Positions 1-11,627 of a stretch of DNA of 64,000 nucleotides are shown here, in pieces. Position numbers and translations under genes: made by a program. Where the stretch lies: positions 32,680 to 96,679 of the forward strand of contig JAPTJF010000224.1 in NCBI GenBank assembly GCA_029339195.1, given 5' to 3'. Every line of letters starts with the position of its first letter. The first letter of the stretch is position 1. The notes under the pieces were generated by a model. The model had not been told where the DNA came from and made no database searches. It saw only the letters and a list, made by a program, of their open reading frames with translations. This DNA comes from Micractinium sp. NFX-FRZ (lineage: Eukaryota; Chlorophyta; Trebouxiophyceae; Chlorellales; Chlorellaceae).

Positions 1-1851
1 CAGCATCACACGGGAACTCAGCGTGCAGAGCACGCACAGCATGCTTGCCTGGCGGTACTTGAACTCTGCCAGGTGCAGGCCCAGCAGGCGGTGGCCCTTC
101 TCAATGGCCAGCTGGGAGGGAGTGCTGCCCGTGCTGTCTGCCTGAGCCAGCGCCTCCTCGGCGCCGCCCTGCACAGCACAGCGAGGCGCCGGCAGGGGAG
201 GCAAGCAGGCGGCAGGCTGAGGGGGGAGGCAGGCAGGCGGGTCGGGGACTAGGAAGGTCAGCAAAACCAGCATGGCCCCATCCTTGCACCATCAAAGGCA
301 TCAACAGCTCTCCAGCTGCCCTGCCCATCCCAATCAGACTGCGCTTGCTCCCCTGGCCAGACCCAGCCAAACCGGTGGTCTGCGGCAAATGCCCCATGTA
401 CAGCACATGGCATTTCCGCAGCACGGCACAGCACAGCGCAGCACAGCACAGCACGGCACAGCACAGCGTGCACAGCGCACCTGCAGCAGCACGGTGCATG
501 CCTCGGCGTGCCCCCGGATGGCAGCCCAGTGGAGCGGGGTGCATCCCTCCTTGTCGGGCAGATTGCAGCGTGAGCCCATCACCAGCAGCAGGCGCAGAGT
601 GTCTGAGGGGAGGACGCCAAGGGCAGGCGGGGAGACACGCGTGAGAGCGTGCCCAGGTGGCTGCTAGAGTTGTAGGAAACCTGGGCTGCCTGGCTACAAC
701 GTGGTGGGGCTGCCATGCAGCCGGCGGATGACATGGCATGCAAGCAGCCGGTTCAGGCGGCCCCCGCCCGCCCACCCGCAAAGCCCTTGTAGGCGGCCCA
801 GTGCAGCGGCGTGCGCCCATCATTGTCCAGCTCATCCGTCTCGGCATTCCACTTGAGTGCCAGGTGGTACAGAATGGAGGTCTGGCCGTACTGCGCCGCC
901 ACGTGGCACACCGTGTAGCCCCTGCGGGAGGCGAGCGGGCAGAGGCGCGCGGGTGTGTGTGTGATGTAAGCAAGTATAGGGTGTGGCTCCCAAGAAACGG
1001 CCTTCCTCCCAGCTTCGGCCTCGGTTGCCGAGCACGCACCACCTACCTGGGGTGTGTGCACTAGCTGTGCAGCTGCCAGCAAAAACAACTTCGTGCGTCA
1101 AATATCTGCCCGATTTGTGACCCTTTCACCCCCCAGACCAGATTCAAATCTGGGTTCAGTATTGGGTGCTTTTGGGCAAGTTGTGCCTCGACACCAGCAC
1201 AGCCTGGCCTGAAGTCCAATTCCATGTGTATTGCGCCGCACCTGGAGTCGCGAGCACCCAGGTCGGCGCCGCCCCGGAGCAGCGTCTCCATTGCCGCCGT
1301 GCTGCCCCGCACCCCCGCCCAGTGCAGCGCCGTCTGCCCCGTGCCGTCGGCGGCGTTGACATCGCACCCCTTGTCCAGCAGATAGGTCAGCACCGCCACC
1401 CGGTTGTTGAGGGCGGCCCACTGCAGGGCGTAGAAGCCTTGGTCGTCCGGGCGGTGCAGCGCATCGGGCGCCGCCTCTGCCAGCTCCCGGAGCTTCTCAA
1501 AGTCACCATAGGCGGCCGCCTTCCACACTGCGGTACGGACGTGAGGAGGTGAAAGCAGGCCATCCAACGTTCAGAATCAACAACCCCTGCTTGAGGCCGC
1601 CATACTGCTGCCTTCTACAAACACATGAGCTGGAGCGGACCGACGGCGGCGGCAGCGGGCGGGTAGGCGGGCGGCAGGTTCAGGCGACTGAAGAGGGCTC
1701 CTGGCAGGCCTGGGGGACCGCCCATATTGGTACTGGGCCTGTTTGATCATGTGATGCAGGGGGCAGCAGCAAGGGAGGGAGGGGCGAGCGAAGGGAAGGG
1801 AAGCTGCAATGGAACACGCGCACCTGTGTCTATCTGCTCCTGCTGCGCCAT
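1..1851 (-). CDS. TIP1-like ankyrin-repeat DHHC S-acyltransferase (N-terminal part, cut by window edge)
   Basis: The visible part is an ankyrin-repeat domain that reads like the N-terminal half of plant TIP1 (PAT24), an S-acyltransferase that palmitoylates membrane proteins at Golgi/plasma membrane. Exons in transcript order: 1851-1824, 1527-1242, 921-776, 602-481 and 168-<1, with all phases matching. Exon 1 encodes only nine residues plus one base (MAQQEQIDT). Recognisable repeat motifs are [58 protein letters not shown] and [19 protein letters not shown], in the same order as in TIP1. After the repeats the frame runs off the left edge as [15 protein letters not shown], where the membrane segments should begin. 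The DHHC-CRD lies outside the window, so catalysis is inferred from family architecture. An ankyrin protein without DHHC remains possible. Confidence 0.85.
418..472. repeat. CAGCA/CGGCA-type low-complexity tract in an intron
   Basis: Repeated GCACAGCACAGC and GCACGGCACAGC pentamer-like units lie just 3' of the exon 481-602 donor (on the minus strand). It is a simple sequence repeat inside intron 4 of the ankyrin gene and is visible by eye. Confidence 0.8.
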
Positions 1852-2215
1852 CAAGCTACCGGCGGCGACGCAATCCAAAGCGGAAGAGCGAGACTGGCAC
1901 CGCGCAGGAAGTGGAATGAAAGCGTGTCTGATCAACTGCGTCCCGAGCCTCACTGCACCACTCTCAGGAGGCAGCAGCGGCCTTGAGGGCCTCGTAGGTC
2001 TAGTTTGCGGTCGTGCAGGGCGGCAGGAAGGCATCTGCCAACCCGCAGCCAGGTCAGCGAAGCGGGGAGCGCTCCGCCGCCCACCGCCGCCGCCCTGCCT
2101 CTCTCACGTGGCCACCATGACAGTCAAATGTGCCCGTTCATTGATGAATGCAGCATAAAAGGCTTGAAGAAACATAAAAACACACACCCCAGATCTGGAG
2201 AAAGGAGGCGAGACC
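1852..2215. other. Intergenic spacer, 364 bp: upstream of the ankyrin gene, downstream of the TPR gene
   Basis: Both flanking genes are on the minus strand, so this spacer holds the 3' end of the TPR transcript and the promoter/5'UTR of the ankyrin/DHHC gene. No RNA gene is seen and no convincing open frame. No TGTAA signal (TTACA on the plus strand) was found, so the TPR poly(A) site is unassigned. Confidence 0.6.
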
Positions 2216-5200
2216 TCAGGAGGAGGTGCAGCCCTCGGCGGCCCACCGCTGCCGCACCGCCCCCGGGTCCGGCCCGCTCCCCTGGCCGCCGGCCGCCTGC
2301 TGTTGCTGCGACAGCACCAGAAGCTCCGCCAGCAGCCCGCAGGCCAGCTCATGCCGCGCCTTCTCAACACGTGCCGCACGCGCTGCCATCTTGGCGCTGA
2401 TGGCAGCTGCCAGCGCCGACCCGGCTCGCCCATCGGGCGCGTCACCCTCACCGCCCGTCTCGGCCTCCTCGCTCCCATTGCCCTCGGCTGCGCTGCCCTC
2501 CGCCACTTCCGCTGCTGCGCCCTCCTGCGCCTGCTGCCCGTTTTCAGCAGCAGCAGGCTTGGGAAAGGCCTCAGACAGCAGCCCAAGAGCCTGCTCCAGG
2601 TCCCCCACCGCTGCCGCCCCTGCTGCTGTGGCCGCGTGCGCGTGAGCCAGCGTCTGAAGGGAGCGCGCCACCTCGAGGGCCGCGCTGTCGGGGCGCTGCG
2701 GTCGGCGCAGCGTGCTCAGCGTGGGCTTGGAGGGACGCAGCCAGGCCAGCAGGCCGCCGCTCTCCTCCGGCCGCCCCTGCCGGCGCTGCCAGTCCTGCGA
2801 CTCGTCGTACGCTTGGCGTGCAATGCTCAGCGCCTCGCGAGCAATCGCCACCGCCTGCTCACGCTCCCGCTCCTTCAGCTGCGGCTCGGCAGGCTTGGCG
2901 CTGCTCCCAATGGCGCCGCCGGCACCGCTGGCACCGCTGCTGTCCCCGCCGGCACCGCTGTTTCCGCCCGCCGCCGCCTGGCCGGCCGCCTCGCCCGCCT
3001 CCTCTGCTGCCGCCGCCGCCAGCTCCAGCTCGGCCAGCTTGCGCAGCGTAACTGCCACCACCGGGTGGCGTGCACCCACGTGGGTGCTGCGCGTTTCCAG
3101 GGCTTTGTGCATGAGGTGGCGGGCCTCGTCCCAGGAGCCCCGCTGCTGCAGCGCCGCCGCCAAGTTCTCGGCGGCGTTGGAGTAGTTGGCGTGCTCCAGG
3201 CCCTGCGGCAGTGTGAGGGCGGATGGAAGGGAGTGTGTATGAACCTTGTATGGAGCGGCGCATGGCGTAGCTGGCATGCTCCAGGCCCTAAACTGGTGTG
3301 CGGGTGGGTTGGAGTGTATGTGTGATGACAGTCGTGGAGAGCGGCGTGCCCCAGGCCCGGCAGCGAGGCGCAGTGAGATGAGATGGGTGCAGAACAGGAG
3401 GGGGCAGAGCAGGGCAGGGCAGGGCTCCAGGGGAGGCGGCCAACAGCAACGACCACAGCCTCACAGGGCCGGCCATACGCGAAAGCACATCAAGTTTTGA
3501 AAAATGCATGTGCTTTTGTAACACATCCCCCCGCCCACCCACCCACCTGCGTCGACTCCACATACTGCAGTATCTTGCGCAGCAGCGCCTCGGCCTCCCC
3601 CACCTTGCCCTTCTCCAGCAGCATCTCTGCCAGCCGCCCCCGCCGCCGCACGCAGCCCGGGGTGGCGCCCACGCCCTGCGGCAGACCAGGCAGCAGGGGG
3701 AGGCGCGGCAAGACACGGGTCAGGGGGGTCGGAAGGAAGGGCGTGTGGAGGCAGGGCGGGCAGGCCGACGTGCCGTGTTGCTCTGGGCGCTCCGCTGCAA
3801 TGGCCACTGCCTGCCTGCCTGCCTGCCTGGGGCGAGCTCTGCCAGAGATGGCAACAAACGAGCAGCAAATTTCCCCTGCCACTCTGTCGCCAATACTGAC
3901 TGCTTACTGACTAGTTACCGCCAAAGCAGCCACACCTTGACGTCATCGTATGAACACAACCCAGTCTTTGTGTCAACCCTACACAATCCCCTCCAACTCC
4001 AGCTTCACCCACCTGCATTTCCAGCAAGTGCCCCACCAGCTTCCTCACCCGGCCTCTCAAGCCCCCAACTCCCTTGCCCGAACTCCCTTACGCTGAAACC
4101 CACCTGCGACTCCATGATCTCCAGCGAGTTCTCCATGAGTTGCACAGCGCTGTCCTGCTGCCCCTGCTGCCACCGCACCTCCGCCAGGTGGTACATCGTG
4201 TTGCTGGTCTCACTGAGGGGGGAGGCCACGAGTGGGGGCCCAGGGGGAACTCAGGCTTGGTGGACGGACAGAGAAATGCCAAGCGGGGTCGGGCAGCACT
4301 GCCAGGTGCAAAGCGTGAGGCCCGCATGCGCACAGCAGTGGGCCGCAAGCCCAGCTGGCAACGCTCGCCCGCCCGCCCGCCCGGCGCCCGGCAACCCGCC
4401 CCAGCACCGCCCAACGCACCTGTGCCCCGTCCCCAGCACCTCCAGCTTCATACGCAGCGCCTGCGCACGGGCACGTGGGGCGGGGAGGGCGGCACATGCG
4501 GGGGTTGGCTTCCACGATTGAATGGCAACGCCGGGCAACATCGGTTCCGCCAGCACAAGCCACCCACCCACAAGGCCGGTTCTGGCCTGATGACAGCAAG
4601 TGGTGCAACGGATGCCAAACAGGAGCAGCCTGCCGGCGCACCTGCTCGTAGCACTCGGCTGCCTGCGCCAGCTGGCGGCGCGTCAGGTAGAAGCCTCCCA
4701 GGTTGTGGAGGGCAAAGGCCACGCGTGCATCGTGCAGGCCGTAGGCACGCGTGAGGATTTCTAGTGCCTGCTGGGCGGGGGGGGGGGCAGCACTTTTAGT
4801 TAGTGACAACAACTGTGAGGGTAGCGTGCCAGGTGGAAGAATCAGCCCGCACAGGGAGGAATTCGTCCTGAAGTTGAATCCTCTTGGGGACGTGAAAAGC
4901 TGTAACGACTAGACTAGACAGGGAGGAATAGGCCAGGCATGCGTCGTGCGAGGACGTGGGCACAAGCAAGGAGTTCCAGCGCTCAAAGAAAGGACGAGAG
5001 AGGGGGCGCAGGTGGAGTGGTGAGGCAGAGAAGAGGGCATGGGAGGAGCACCCCAGGCTCTCAAGCGCTGACACGTCCCGCGCCTCCTCACCGCACCACC
5101 CTCTACACCCAAACAACTCCCACAGACTGATCGACCTGAAAGCCCAGACGGGTACCTGACTGCCTGCTGTACAGAGCACACGTACCGCTACACCAAGGGC

Positions 5201-6339
5201 GCACGTACATGCGTATACAACGGCTCCCTCTTGCACTACCGCCGGCGCAGCCTCAGGAACTCGGCCAGCTTGTACTGCCCCCCACCCCACATGTACTGCC
5301 CCACCTCACCTGCTTGTACAGCGGCTCCGCCTCGTCGTACCGCCGGCGCAGCCTCAGGAACTCGGCCAGGTTGTTGCAGGCGGAGGCCATATGGGGGTCG
5401 TCCTCGCCAAAGCCCTCTCTGCAGACGAGGAAGGACGGCGGGCACCGGAGGGAGTGAGCTGCTGTGAGACCAGGCGGCGTGGGAACGGCTTGGTGGCTGG
5501 CAATCGTGCAATGAGTCCTCATCACGAGTAACAGGTTGGCTTGGCTTGGGTGCAAGCTGCCCAATGCTGTCACGCCTCCTCTGCGCCGGCTTTGCTCTCC
5601 CTTTCCCCCCCAAGCCTCCCAAGGCCACGTCACCATCCACCTCACCGCGCCATCTCCACCGCCTTTCGGAAGTAGCGCTCCGCCTCCCCGTGCCGCCCCT
5701 GCTGCACCAGCTCGCGACCCATGTCTGTGAACACGCGCCACTGCGGCGGGAGGTGTGGGAAGAAGATATTAGTTGGAGACATAACTGGGTGCAACAGAAT
5801 ATGCGAGGGCAAACACCCTCCGCGCCGTCAGGTGGAGTGGGGTTGAGAGGGCGCTGAAGCGGAACCGCGCGAGGAGCCCCGCCATTGGTAGCGAGAATCA
5901 AAGGCAGTGCTAGCAATCTCCACACTCCTCACAAGGCTGACGCAGCTTGCTACATGATAACAAGGTGCCCCATGTTGCAGTCTTAGCTGCTGCCCCCCTT
6001 GGCCTGCCCGCCCGCCCGCACCTGCGCTGTGGCGCTGTTGCTGACTGCCACTGGCTCATCCCCCAGCTGTATGTCTGCACACTCGGCACAGTTGGAGGCA
6101 TCGTCCTGCTGCTGCGCGTCGGCTTGCTGCTGCTGCTGGGGGTGGGGGTGAGCTGCCTCAGCCAGGCCCCACTGAGCCGTGGCCAGCACAGCAGTGGCGG
6201 CGGCGCCTGCAATAGCCACACGGGAGGCGCCCGCGCCGTTCACTGCTGCGCTTCCTGCCATCCCAGCTGCATTGGAAGTCTGACCCGAGCGGCTGGCCGA
6301 CGCAGCTAGCCGCCTGGCGAGGGCAGCTGCGCGCTTCAT
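2216..6339 (-). CDS. TPR (kinesin-light-chain/nephrocystin-like) repeat protein with organelle-targeting N terminus
   Basis: Eight exons splice in phase to 638 codons: 6339-6022, 5740-5646, 5418-5310, 4767-4642, 4460-4420, 4212-4104, 3675-3547 and 3202-2216. The first ~60 residues are rich in Ala/Arg/Ser with no acids (MKRAAALARRLAASASRSG), followed by an Ala-rich hydrophobic stretch, suggesting a mitochondrial or plastid presequence. Tetratricopeptide units follow, for example QQGRHGEAERYFRKAVEMA, LRRRYDEAEPLYKQALEIL, LTRRQLAQAAECYEQALRM and EKGKVGEAEALLRKILQYV, with a 42-residue spacing typical of kinesin light chain/Tetratricopeptide_10-12 families. The C-terminal exon ends in a long Ala/Gly/Glu-rich low-complexity region. 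There is no enzymatic domain, so it is likely a protein-interaction scaffold. Its partner is unknown. Confidence 0.82.
3188..3359 (-). repeat. Exon-edge duplication: 5' edge of TPR exon 8 (3 copies)
   Basis: The 17-base block at 3188-3204 (the exon-8 head) recurs at 3273-3289 and, more diverged, at 3343-3359, inside the intron on the upstream side. Flanking intron sequence ending in AGTGTGTATG is copied as well. Spacing is 85 and 70 bp. Confidence 0.8.
5238..5369 (-). repeat. Exon-edge duplication: TPR exon 3
   Basis: 31 bases at 5339-5369 inside exon 3 are repeated without mismatch at 5238-5268 in the following intron, 101 bp away. Neighbouring bases (CGGCTCC, TTGTAC) are also shared. Confidence 0.9.
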
Positions 6340-6547
6340 CGCTGGGGGTAAGGGTCCGAGCGTTCAGCAGATGCGGGTAACTCGTTGATGCACACGAAGC
6401 TTATTTCTGGTTTGACGACTGGCGAATTTGCGTTCTGCGACATGCAGAGTGCAATCACAGCACGCACGACAGGCGCAGTGAAAAAGGAACGCAGCACAGC
6501 AATTGCTCAGAGCAGCAGGGCAGTAGAGTGTTTGCAGTGCTGCCGCC
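6340..6547. promoter_or_regulatory. Divergent intergenic region, 208 bp (TPR gene / cysteine synthase)
   Basis: It separates the ATG of the minus-strand TPR gene from the ATG of the plus-strand cysteine synthase gene, so both promoters and both 5'UTRs must fit in 208 bp. No clear TATA box is seen. A shared bidirectional promoter is an inference from spacing alone. Confidence 0.5.
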
Positions 6548-9500
6548 ATGTTGAGCGCTCATCACCTAGCGCTGCTAGCGGCGACCGGCGGCGCCGGCTG
6601 GCTGCTCTACCAGGTCTGGGCGGCTGCAGAGCGCTTGAGCCGCTTGCAATATCATTGTTCACGCGGCGCCCACTTTGCCCAACACGCCCTGCAACCGTCG
6701 TCACCTGCCGCCCACCCGCCCGCCCGCCGCTGCCGCCTGCCCTGTGCAGCTCTACACCAGCGGCCGCCTGCGCCCCGCCAGCCGCACTCTGCAGGCTCTC
6801 AGCGAGCTGCTGGGCGCCCTGGCCCAGGCTGGGGGGGGGCCAGCACACCACCACCACCTGCGCGGCGCCGCCAGCAGCCTGCGCCCGGTGGGAGAGGGGC
6901 TGGCCGACCTCGTTGGCAACACGCCGCTGATCCACTTGAAAAGCCTGTCGGAGGAAACAGGCTGCGAGGTGAGCTGGGTGTGGCTTGGTGGGGAGGCCGC
7001 GGGCAGCGGTGGGGCTGTTAGGTCCCCAAGCTACTGCTGCTGTGCAACAGCAAGCGCCCGCTGCTGCTCCGCCACCGCTCCACTCCACGCGCTTCCTGCC
7101 CTGCCCAGCCCTCCGTCCTCTGCTGACCTGGCTCTCTTTGTCACCCCTTCTGGCAGATCCTAGCCAAGGCGGAGTTCTTGAACCCTGGGGGCAGCGTGAA
7201 AGACAGGGTGGCTCTAGAGATCATCCAAGAAGCGCTGGCGGAGGGGCGGCTGGCACCCGGGGGGCTGGTCACTGAAGGTGCTGCAGGGTGGGCACTGGCC
7301 AGTGCCGACGGGGTGGGCGGTTGGCACCTGGACGGCGGTTGTGCAGTACAGTATGTGCGGCGTGCCGTCCGTCTGAAATGGTCGGACACGACCCGGCCAG
7401 CGCCTGCCTGAGCCTGAAAACCTGGCCTCCGCTTGCCTCGAACTGCATGGACCCCCTTTAGAAGTATGTTGGTGTACATCAGACCTGGTCTAGGCATAAA
7501 TGGTTTTGTTGACCCTCTTAATCACTTGAAAGCGTCTGCCATGGCGCTGCCCCATGCGCAGGCACGGTGGGGAGCACAGGCGTCAGCCTGGCCATGTGCG
7601 CCGCCGCCTACGGGTGCCGCGCATTTATAGCTATGCCTGACGACGCGGCGATAGAGAAGGTGCAGATGTTGCAGGTGAACAGTCTAACTAAGGTCAGGTG
7701 TTGGCATTCCCAGCCATGGATGACTATGCAGCGATAGGGAAGTCATATGTGCTGCTGCTGGGCAAGCACTGCCGAGGCGTGTGGACCATGGCTATCGGGC
7801 AGGCACCTTGCCCCCCGCAGCGTTGCCCCCCCCTTCCCCCTCCTCGCACACTTGAAGCCAGCATTAAGCCACTCTGAAGATGCTATGACAGGCACAGCCA
7901 TGCCCACTTGTAAGCAATGCCTGCCCGCCTCCCTGTCCACCCACCCGCCTGCCCCCTCGGCTCCCTCAAATGCACACACAGGCGCTTGGGGCGGAGGTGC
8001 AGCGCCTGCGTCCCGTCTCCATCTCCCACCCCGACCACTTTGTGAACGTGGCCCGCCGCCGGGCAGCCGAGCAGCCCAACGCCGTGTTTGCCGACCAGTT
8101 TGAGACGCCCGCCAACTTCCGGGCGCACCTGAAGACCGGTGGGTGTGCCGCTGGCTGGGGCGGGCAGGTAGCAGGGCGTGCAATGGCGTGGCTGGTGCAA
8201 GCTCTGCCTGCCAAGCAGACGCCTGCGTGGCCGTTTGCAGCCGGTGCTGGAAGCACATGCTCGTGTGGCCATGCGCGCTTGCCGGATGACTCAGCTCTCA
8301 CTGGCAGGCGCCCTACGTGCCTGCCACTGCTCCTTTCACCCGTCATCAACCCAGCACCCTTGCCCCCGCTTGCCCCTCTGTCGTGCCACTATCAACCCCT
8401 CAGGCGAGGAGATTTGGGAGCAGACAGGCGGGCAGGTGGACGCATTTGTGTCTGGAGCGGGCACGGGCGGTACGATTGCGGGGGTGTCGTGCTACCTCAA
8501 GCAGCGGCGCCCCGAGGTGCAAGTGTTCTTGATCGACCCTCCTGGCAGCAGCCTGTACAACAAGGCAAGTTGAGGTCTGGGAAACCGGGGGCGGGGGGGC
8601 GGCTTGGCAGCAGGCTGCAGGCAGCACTTGTTAGTGGCCAGGTGTGAGCCATGGCGGAGGTGTTTTGAGTCGGCACAGCACATGCAGTACTGGCCGTGAG
8701 GGTGTGTTCTGTTTGGCCTTTACAGCAAGGCAAGGCACGGCTAGGGCAGGGCGGACAGCGCGAGTGGCAAGGGGGGCGCCGGGATCAGCCTGCGCACCCT
8801 TGTGGCAATGGTGCTAGTGCTCCTGCCGCCTGTGTTCCGCTCTGGTTTGGGGAAAGGCTCGCGGGGTGATGCCTCTTGTTTGTTGGTCACTGCCTTTGGC
8901 GCACACAGTAGTAATGGCCATGATTGTTCGTCTGTGCTGCAGGTGACGCGCGGGGTGATGTACACACGAGAGGAAGCTGAGGGGAAGCGGCTGCGGCACC
9001 CCTTTGACACCATCACAGGTGGGGCGGGGCGGGGTGGGGCCAAAGCTGTTGTCGGGGTCCCAACAAGTGGCCTGCTGTTCATGGAGTGCGCAGTGAGTCA
9101 GCGAGCCAGGCCCCACACACCAGCAAGCCTGCTGTGCTCGAGGCCCTGCTGTACCATCGGTGCCTTCCCGCCGCCCTCAGCATCTGTAGCTTGCACCATG
9201 CCTTCAACTGCCCCTCTCGCCTGCCCCTCTCGCCCTGCACCATCCCATTGCACCCCGCCTGCCCCTTGGCGTAGAGGGCATCGGCATCAACCGCCTGACC
9301 CAGAACTTTTCGCGTGCCAAGGTGGACGCGGCATTGAAGGGGAGCGACCGAGAGGCCGTTGAGATGGTGAGGGGGAGGGCAGGGGGTGGCTGCGGTGGAG
9401 GGTACTGCGCCTGCGAGGCGACTGTGAGGGTACTGCGACCGAGGAGCCGTTGAGGTAGCGAGGGGGAGGGGTGCAGGAGGGAGGGGAGGGAAGGGAAGCA

Positions 9501-9981
9501 GAGGGAGGGAGGGAGAGCGTGAGAGGGGGCAGGGAGGCAGGAAGCAAAGGGCCTTGGAGTGTGTGGGTGCCAGCTCTCCCCTGCGCATGGGCGCCTGCCT
9601 ACCCACCTCCCCCTCTCTTGCGCGCAGGCGCAGTGCGTCATTGCCACGAAGAGATCCTACCCTCCCCCACCTCCTGCCCACCCCCTGCTGCCCTCACTAT
9701 CCGTCCCGCCCCGCCTGCTCCCTCCCTCCCTCGCTTCCTCTCCTTCCACGCAGGCGCAGTACCTGCTGCGCAACGATGGCCTGTTTGTGGGCAGCAGCGC
9801 GGCCATGAACTGCGTGGGCGCCGTGAAGGCGGCGCGCCGACTGGGGCCGGGGCACACCATTGTGACGGTGCTGTGCGATGGTGGGCACAGGCACCTCTCC
9901 AAGTTCCACTCCCCAGAGTACCTTGCACAGTACGACCTCACGCCGCAGTGCAGCGGGCGCGGCCTGCACTTTGTGTCCTGA
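6548..9981 (+). CDS. Membrane-anchored cysteine synthase-2-like PLP enzyme
   Basis: Nine exons join in phase to 411 codons: 6548-6613, 6750-6968, 7157-7277, 7562-7674, 7982-8138, 8404-8564, 8943-9018, 9275-9366 and 9754-9981. The N terminus (LALLAATGGAGWLLYQ) is a hydrophobic anchor-like segment, then a ~75-residue linker precedes the fold-type II PLP core. LVGNTPLI, NPGGSVKDR (Schiff-base Lys), EGTVGSTGVSLA (phosphate/substrate loop, where classical O-acetylserine sulfhydrylases have TAGNTG), SGAGTGGTIAG and VGSSAAMN are all visible. The N-terminal anchor plus the C-terminal extension GGHRHLSKFHSPEYL fits the fungal cysteine synthase 2 group (mitochondrial outer-membrane Mcy1/Cys12 type) better than plant cytosolic/plastid OASTL. 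Location and substrate are therefore inferred. Intron 6 uses a GC donor. Confidence 0.9.
8565..8942 (+). other. GC-AG intron in the cysteine synthase gene
   Basis: The exon ends ...TACAACAAG and is followed by GCAAGT rather than GTAAGT. The next exon resumes after CAG at 8943 in phase 0, restoring the conserved YNK-VTRGVMYTREEAEG sequence. No GT nearby would keep the frame. Confidence 0.8.
9344..9470 (+). repeat. Exon-edge duplication: 3' edge of cysteine synthase exon 8
   Basis: The exon-8 end with its donor (9344-9379) recurs at 9435-9470, 91 bp into the following intron, with about 30 of 36 bases alike. In the copy the donor GTGAGG reads GCGAGG. Confidence 0.82.
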
Positions 9982-10051
9982 CTGATTCGTAGCTGACTGG
10001 TGCCTTTGGCTTTATTTCCTGTTGGCTTCCTCCAACCCCATGTCCTCGGGC

Positions 10052-10068
10052 TGTAATCTTCATTGTAA
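10052..10068 (+). terminator. TGTAA poly(A) signals of the cysteine synthase gene
   Basis: Two copies of the chlorophyte polyadenylation pentamer TGTAA occur at 10052-10056 and 10064-10068, about 70-85 bases after the stop codon. Confidence 0.7.
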
Positions 10069-10168
10069 ACTTCTTCTTGTGTCCTGACTGAAAGGCTTGC
10101 AACCGGCGCAGCGGCCAGGCGCGCCGAGCGTGCTCCTTAGCTTTGCTCTCAGTGCAGTGCTGCCAGCC

Positions 10169-10236
10169 CACCAGTGCAGCGCACACAGCGCATGCCAGGC
10201 GGCACCAGTGCAGTGCACACAGCGCATGCCCGGCGG
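10169..10236. repeat. 34-bp direct tandem duplication
   Basis: Two adjacent 34-base units (10169-10202 and 10203-10236) begin CACCAGTGCAG and differ at two positions. They sit in the 3' region downstream of the cysteine synthase gene. Confidence 0.85.
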
Positions 10237-10833
10237 CAGACCGGGCCCACCAGGTCTGCCCGATTCCCACCGCCAGGTGCTCCCAGCCTGTGTCCTTTCG
10301 TCTCCTGCGTGCCTGCTTGCTGGGGTGACGTGTCGACCTCATGTGTTGAACTTAGGACGGTGTGCACTTGGCAGCTTGTAGGCAGGTGCTGGATCAAACA
10401 TGGGTGCAGGCAAGAGTGGGCAGAGTGGAGGCAGCGTGACGTCAAACAAGAAGGCCATACAGCACCCAGTTTAACCCAGCAGCGTCGGCCCGCCTGGAGA
10501 CAACAGCGGCTGGCTCGTCAGGAGCAGAAAGGGGTGGGGATCATGGCGGTTAATGGCGGTAAGCTTCGGCGGGGGTAGACCAAAAGTGAAAGAGGGGGCA
10601 GTGGGGGGAAGACAAGGATCAATCTAGGCAGCAGGGATCAGTCTGGGCAGCACATGTGTCTGTGGTTCCACAAACCAGAAATGCAGGGAGGGCGGACGAA
10701 CACAGGGCAATGTGGCTGAAGGCAGAAGTGTTGTATGGATGAGGGGATACGGCTGAAGGTAGAGGCCTGAAAGGGGTGGGAGGTTGTGTGCAAGGCCAGC
10801 CGGCAGGCAGCATGGCACCGCAGTCTGAGCCTT

Positions 10834-10838
10834 TTACA
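10834..10838 (-). terminator. Candidate TGTAA poly(A) signal of the YHYH gene
   Basis: TTACA on the plus strand is TGTAA on the coding strand. It lies about 790 bases after the YHYH stop codon, a long but possible 3'UTR. Confidence 0.35.
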
Positions 10839-11627
10839 AGCGGCGGGACTGAACCTGCTGGTGGCTGCGGTGGGGCTCCTTCAACCGATAGGAGGATTGG
10901 TGGACAGGTGGACAGGTGGATGGGTGGGGCCAGAGGAGCTTGCTTTTTCATTGTTGAAGGCAGCTGCTCTGAACCACTGGTGCGGGGTGCGGAGTTTGCT
11001 TGTTCGCTGTGTGGGCGGAGCGCTCCCCTAACCGCTGGCTGGGGCGGTTGAGCGGAAGGCGGGCACAAATGACGTGTAGTCATACCTGCGGCGGGCAGGG
11101 GCAGAGGGGTGGGAAAGAAGAGGAGTGGGGGTGGGCGGGAATAGAAGCGGCGTCGGGAGAGCATTGGACGAGGTCAGGTTTTTGCTGCCTGGCCGGGGGA
11201 ATGAGGGCAGACAGATATGGGGGGCGACGTGTCGCAGGCAGGATTGGTGCGGCAGTGCCAGCCCATTGGTGGGTTGGAGACACGGGGTGTTACCATTCCG
11301 CAGCGCAGAAGGGACCACTTGAGCATGACAGCAGCGAGCACAGCAGGCGCAGCATGCGCACAAAGCACACATGCACCAGTGGGATAGCAATTTGCCAGGC
11401 GGAGGCCCTCAGCCAAGAGGGGAGGCGGACGCCTTTTTAGGCCTGACAAGGCCAGGGCAAGGGCGTGGCCGGGCATGGCAAGCGGCTCTCCAGGCCCCTG
11501 ATGCACAGTGCACAACGAGCAAGCATGCACACTCTCCAGGGGGATCCCATCCACAACTTGCCCCAACATTGCTGCGTCTTCTCATAAATAGCAACACGCA
11601 ACCGGTACATGTGCACATGTGCAGCAC

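Larger units (their letters stand above)
9982..11627. other. Convergent intergenic region, ~1.6 kb (3'UTRs of cysteine synthase and YHYH gene)
   Basis: This region lies between two convergent genes. It contains TGTAA signals for the left gene, a 34-bp tandem pair at 10169-10236 and a candidate signal for the right gene at 10834. Open frames in it lack codon bias, splice continuity and any recognisable motif, so no gene is called. Confidence 0.6.

Noticed and set aside
2303..3325. Long plus-strand open frame (340 codons) opposite the TPR gene
   Set aside because: It is antisense to the Ala/Gln-rich TPR exon 8 and has no domain or splice context. High GC makes long shadow frames common here.
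10619..11164. Minus-strand frame of 181 codons downstream of the YHYH stop, considered as extra YHYH exons
   Set aside because: The TGA at 11628 could be bypassed by the overlapping GTGAGT, but no downstream frame continues the protein convincingly. The small Cys tail is a natural end.
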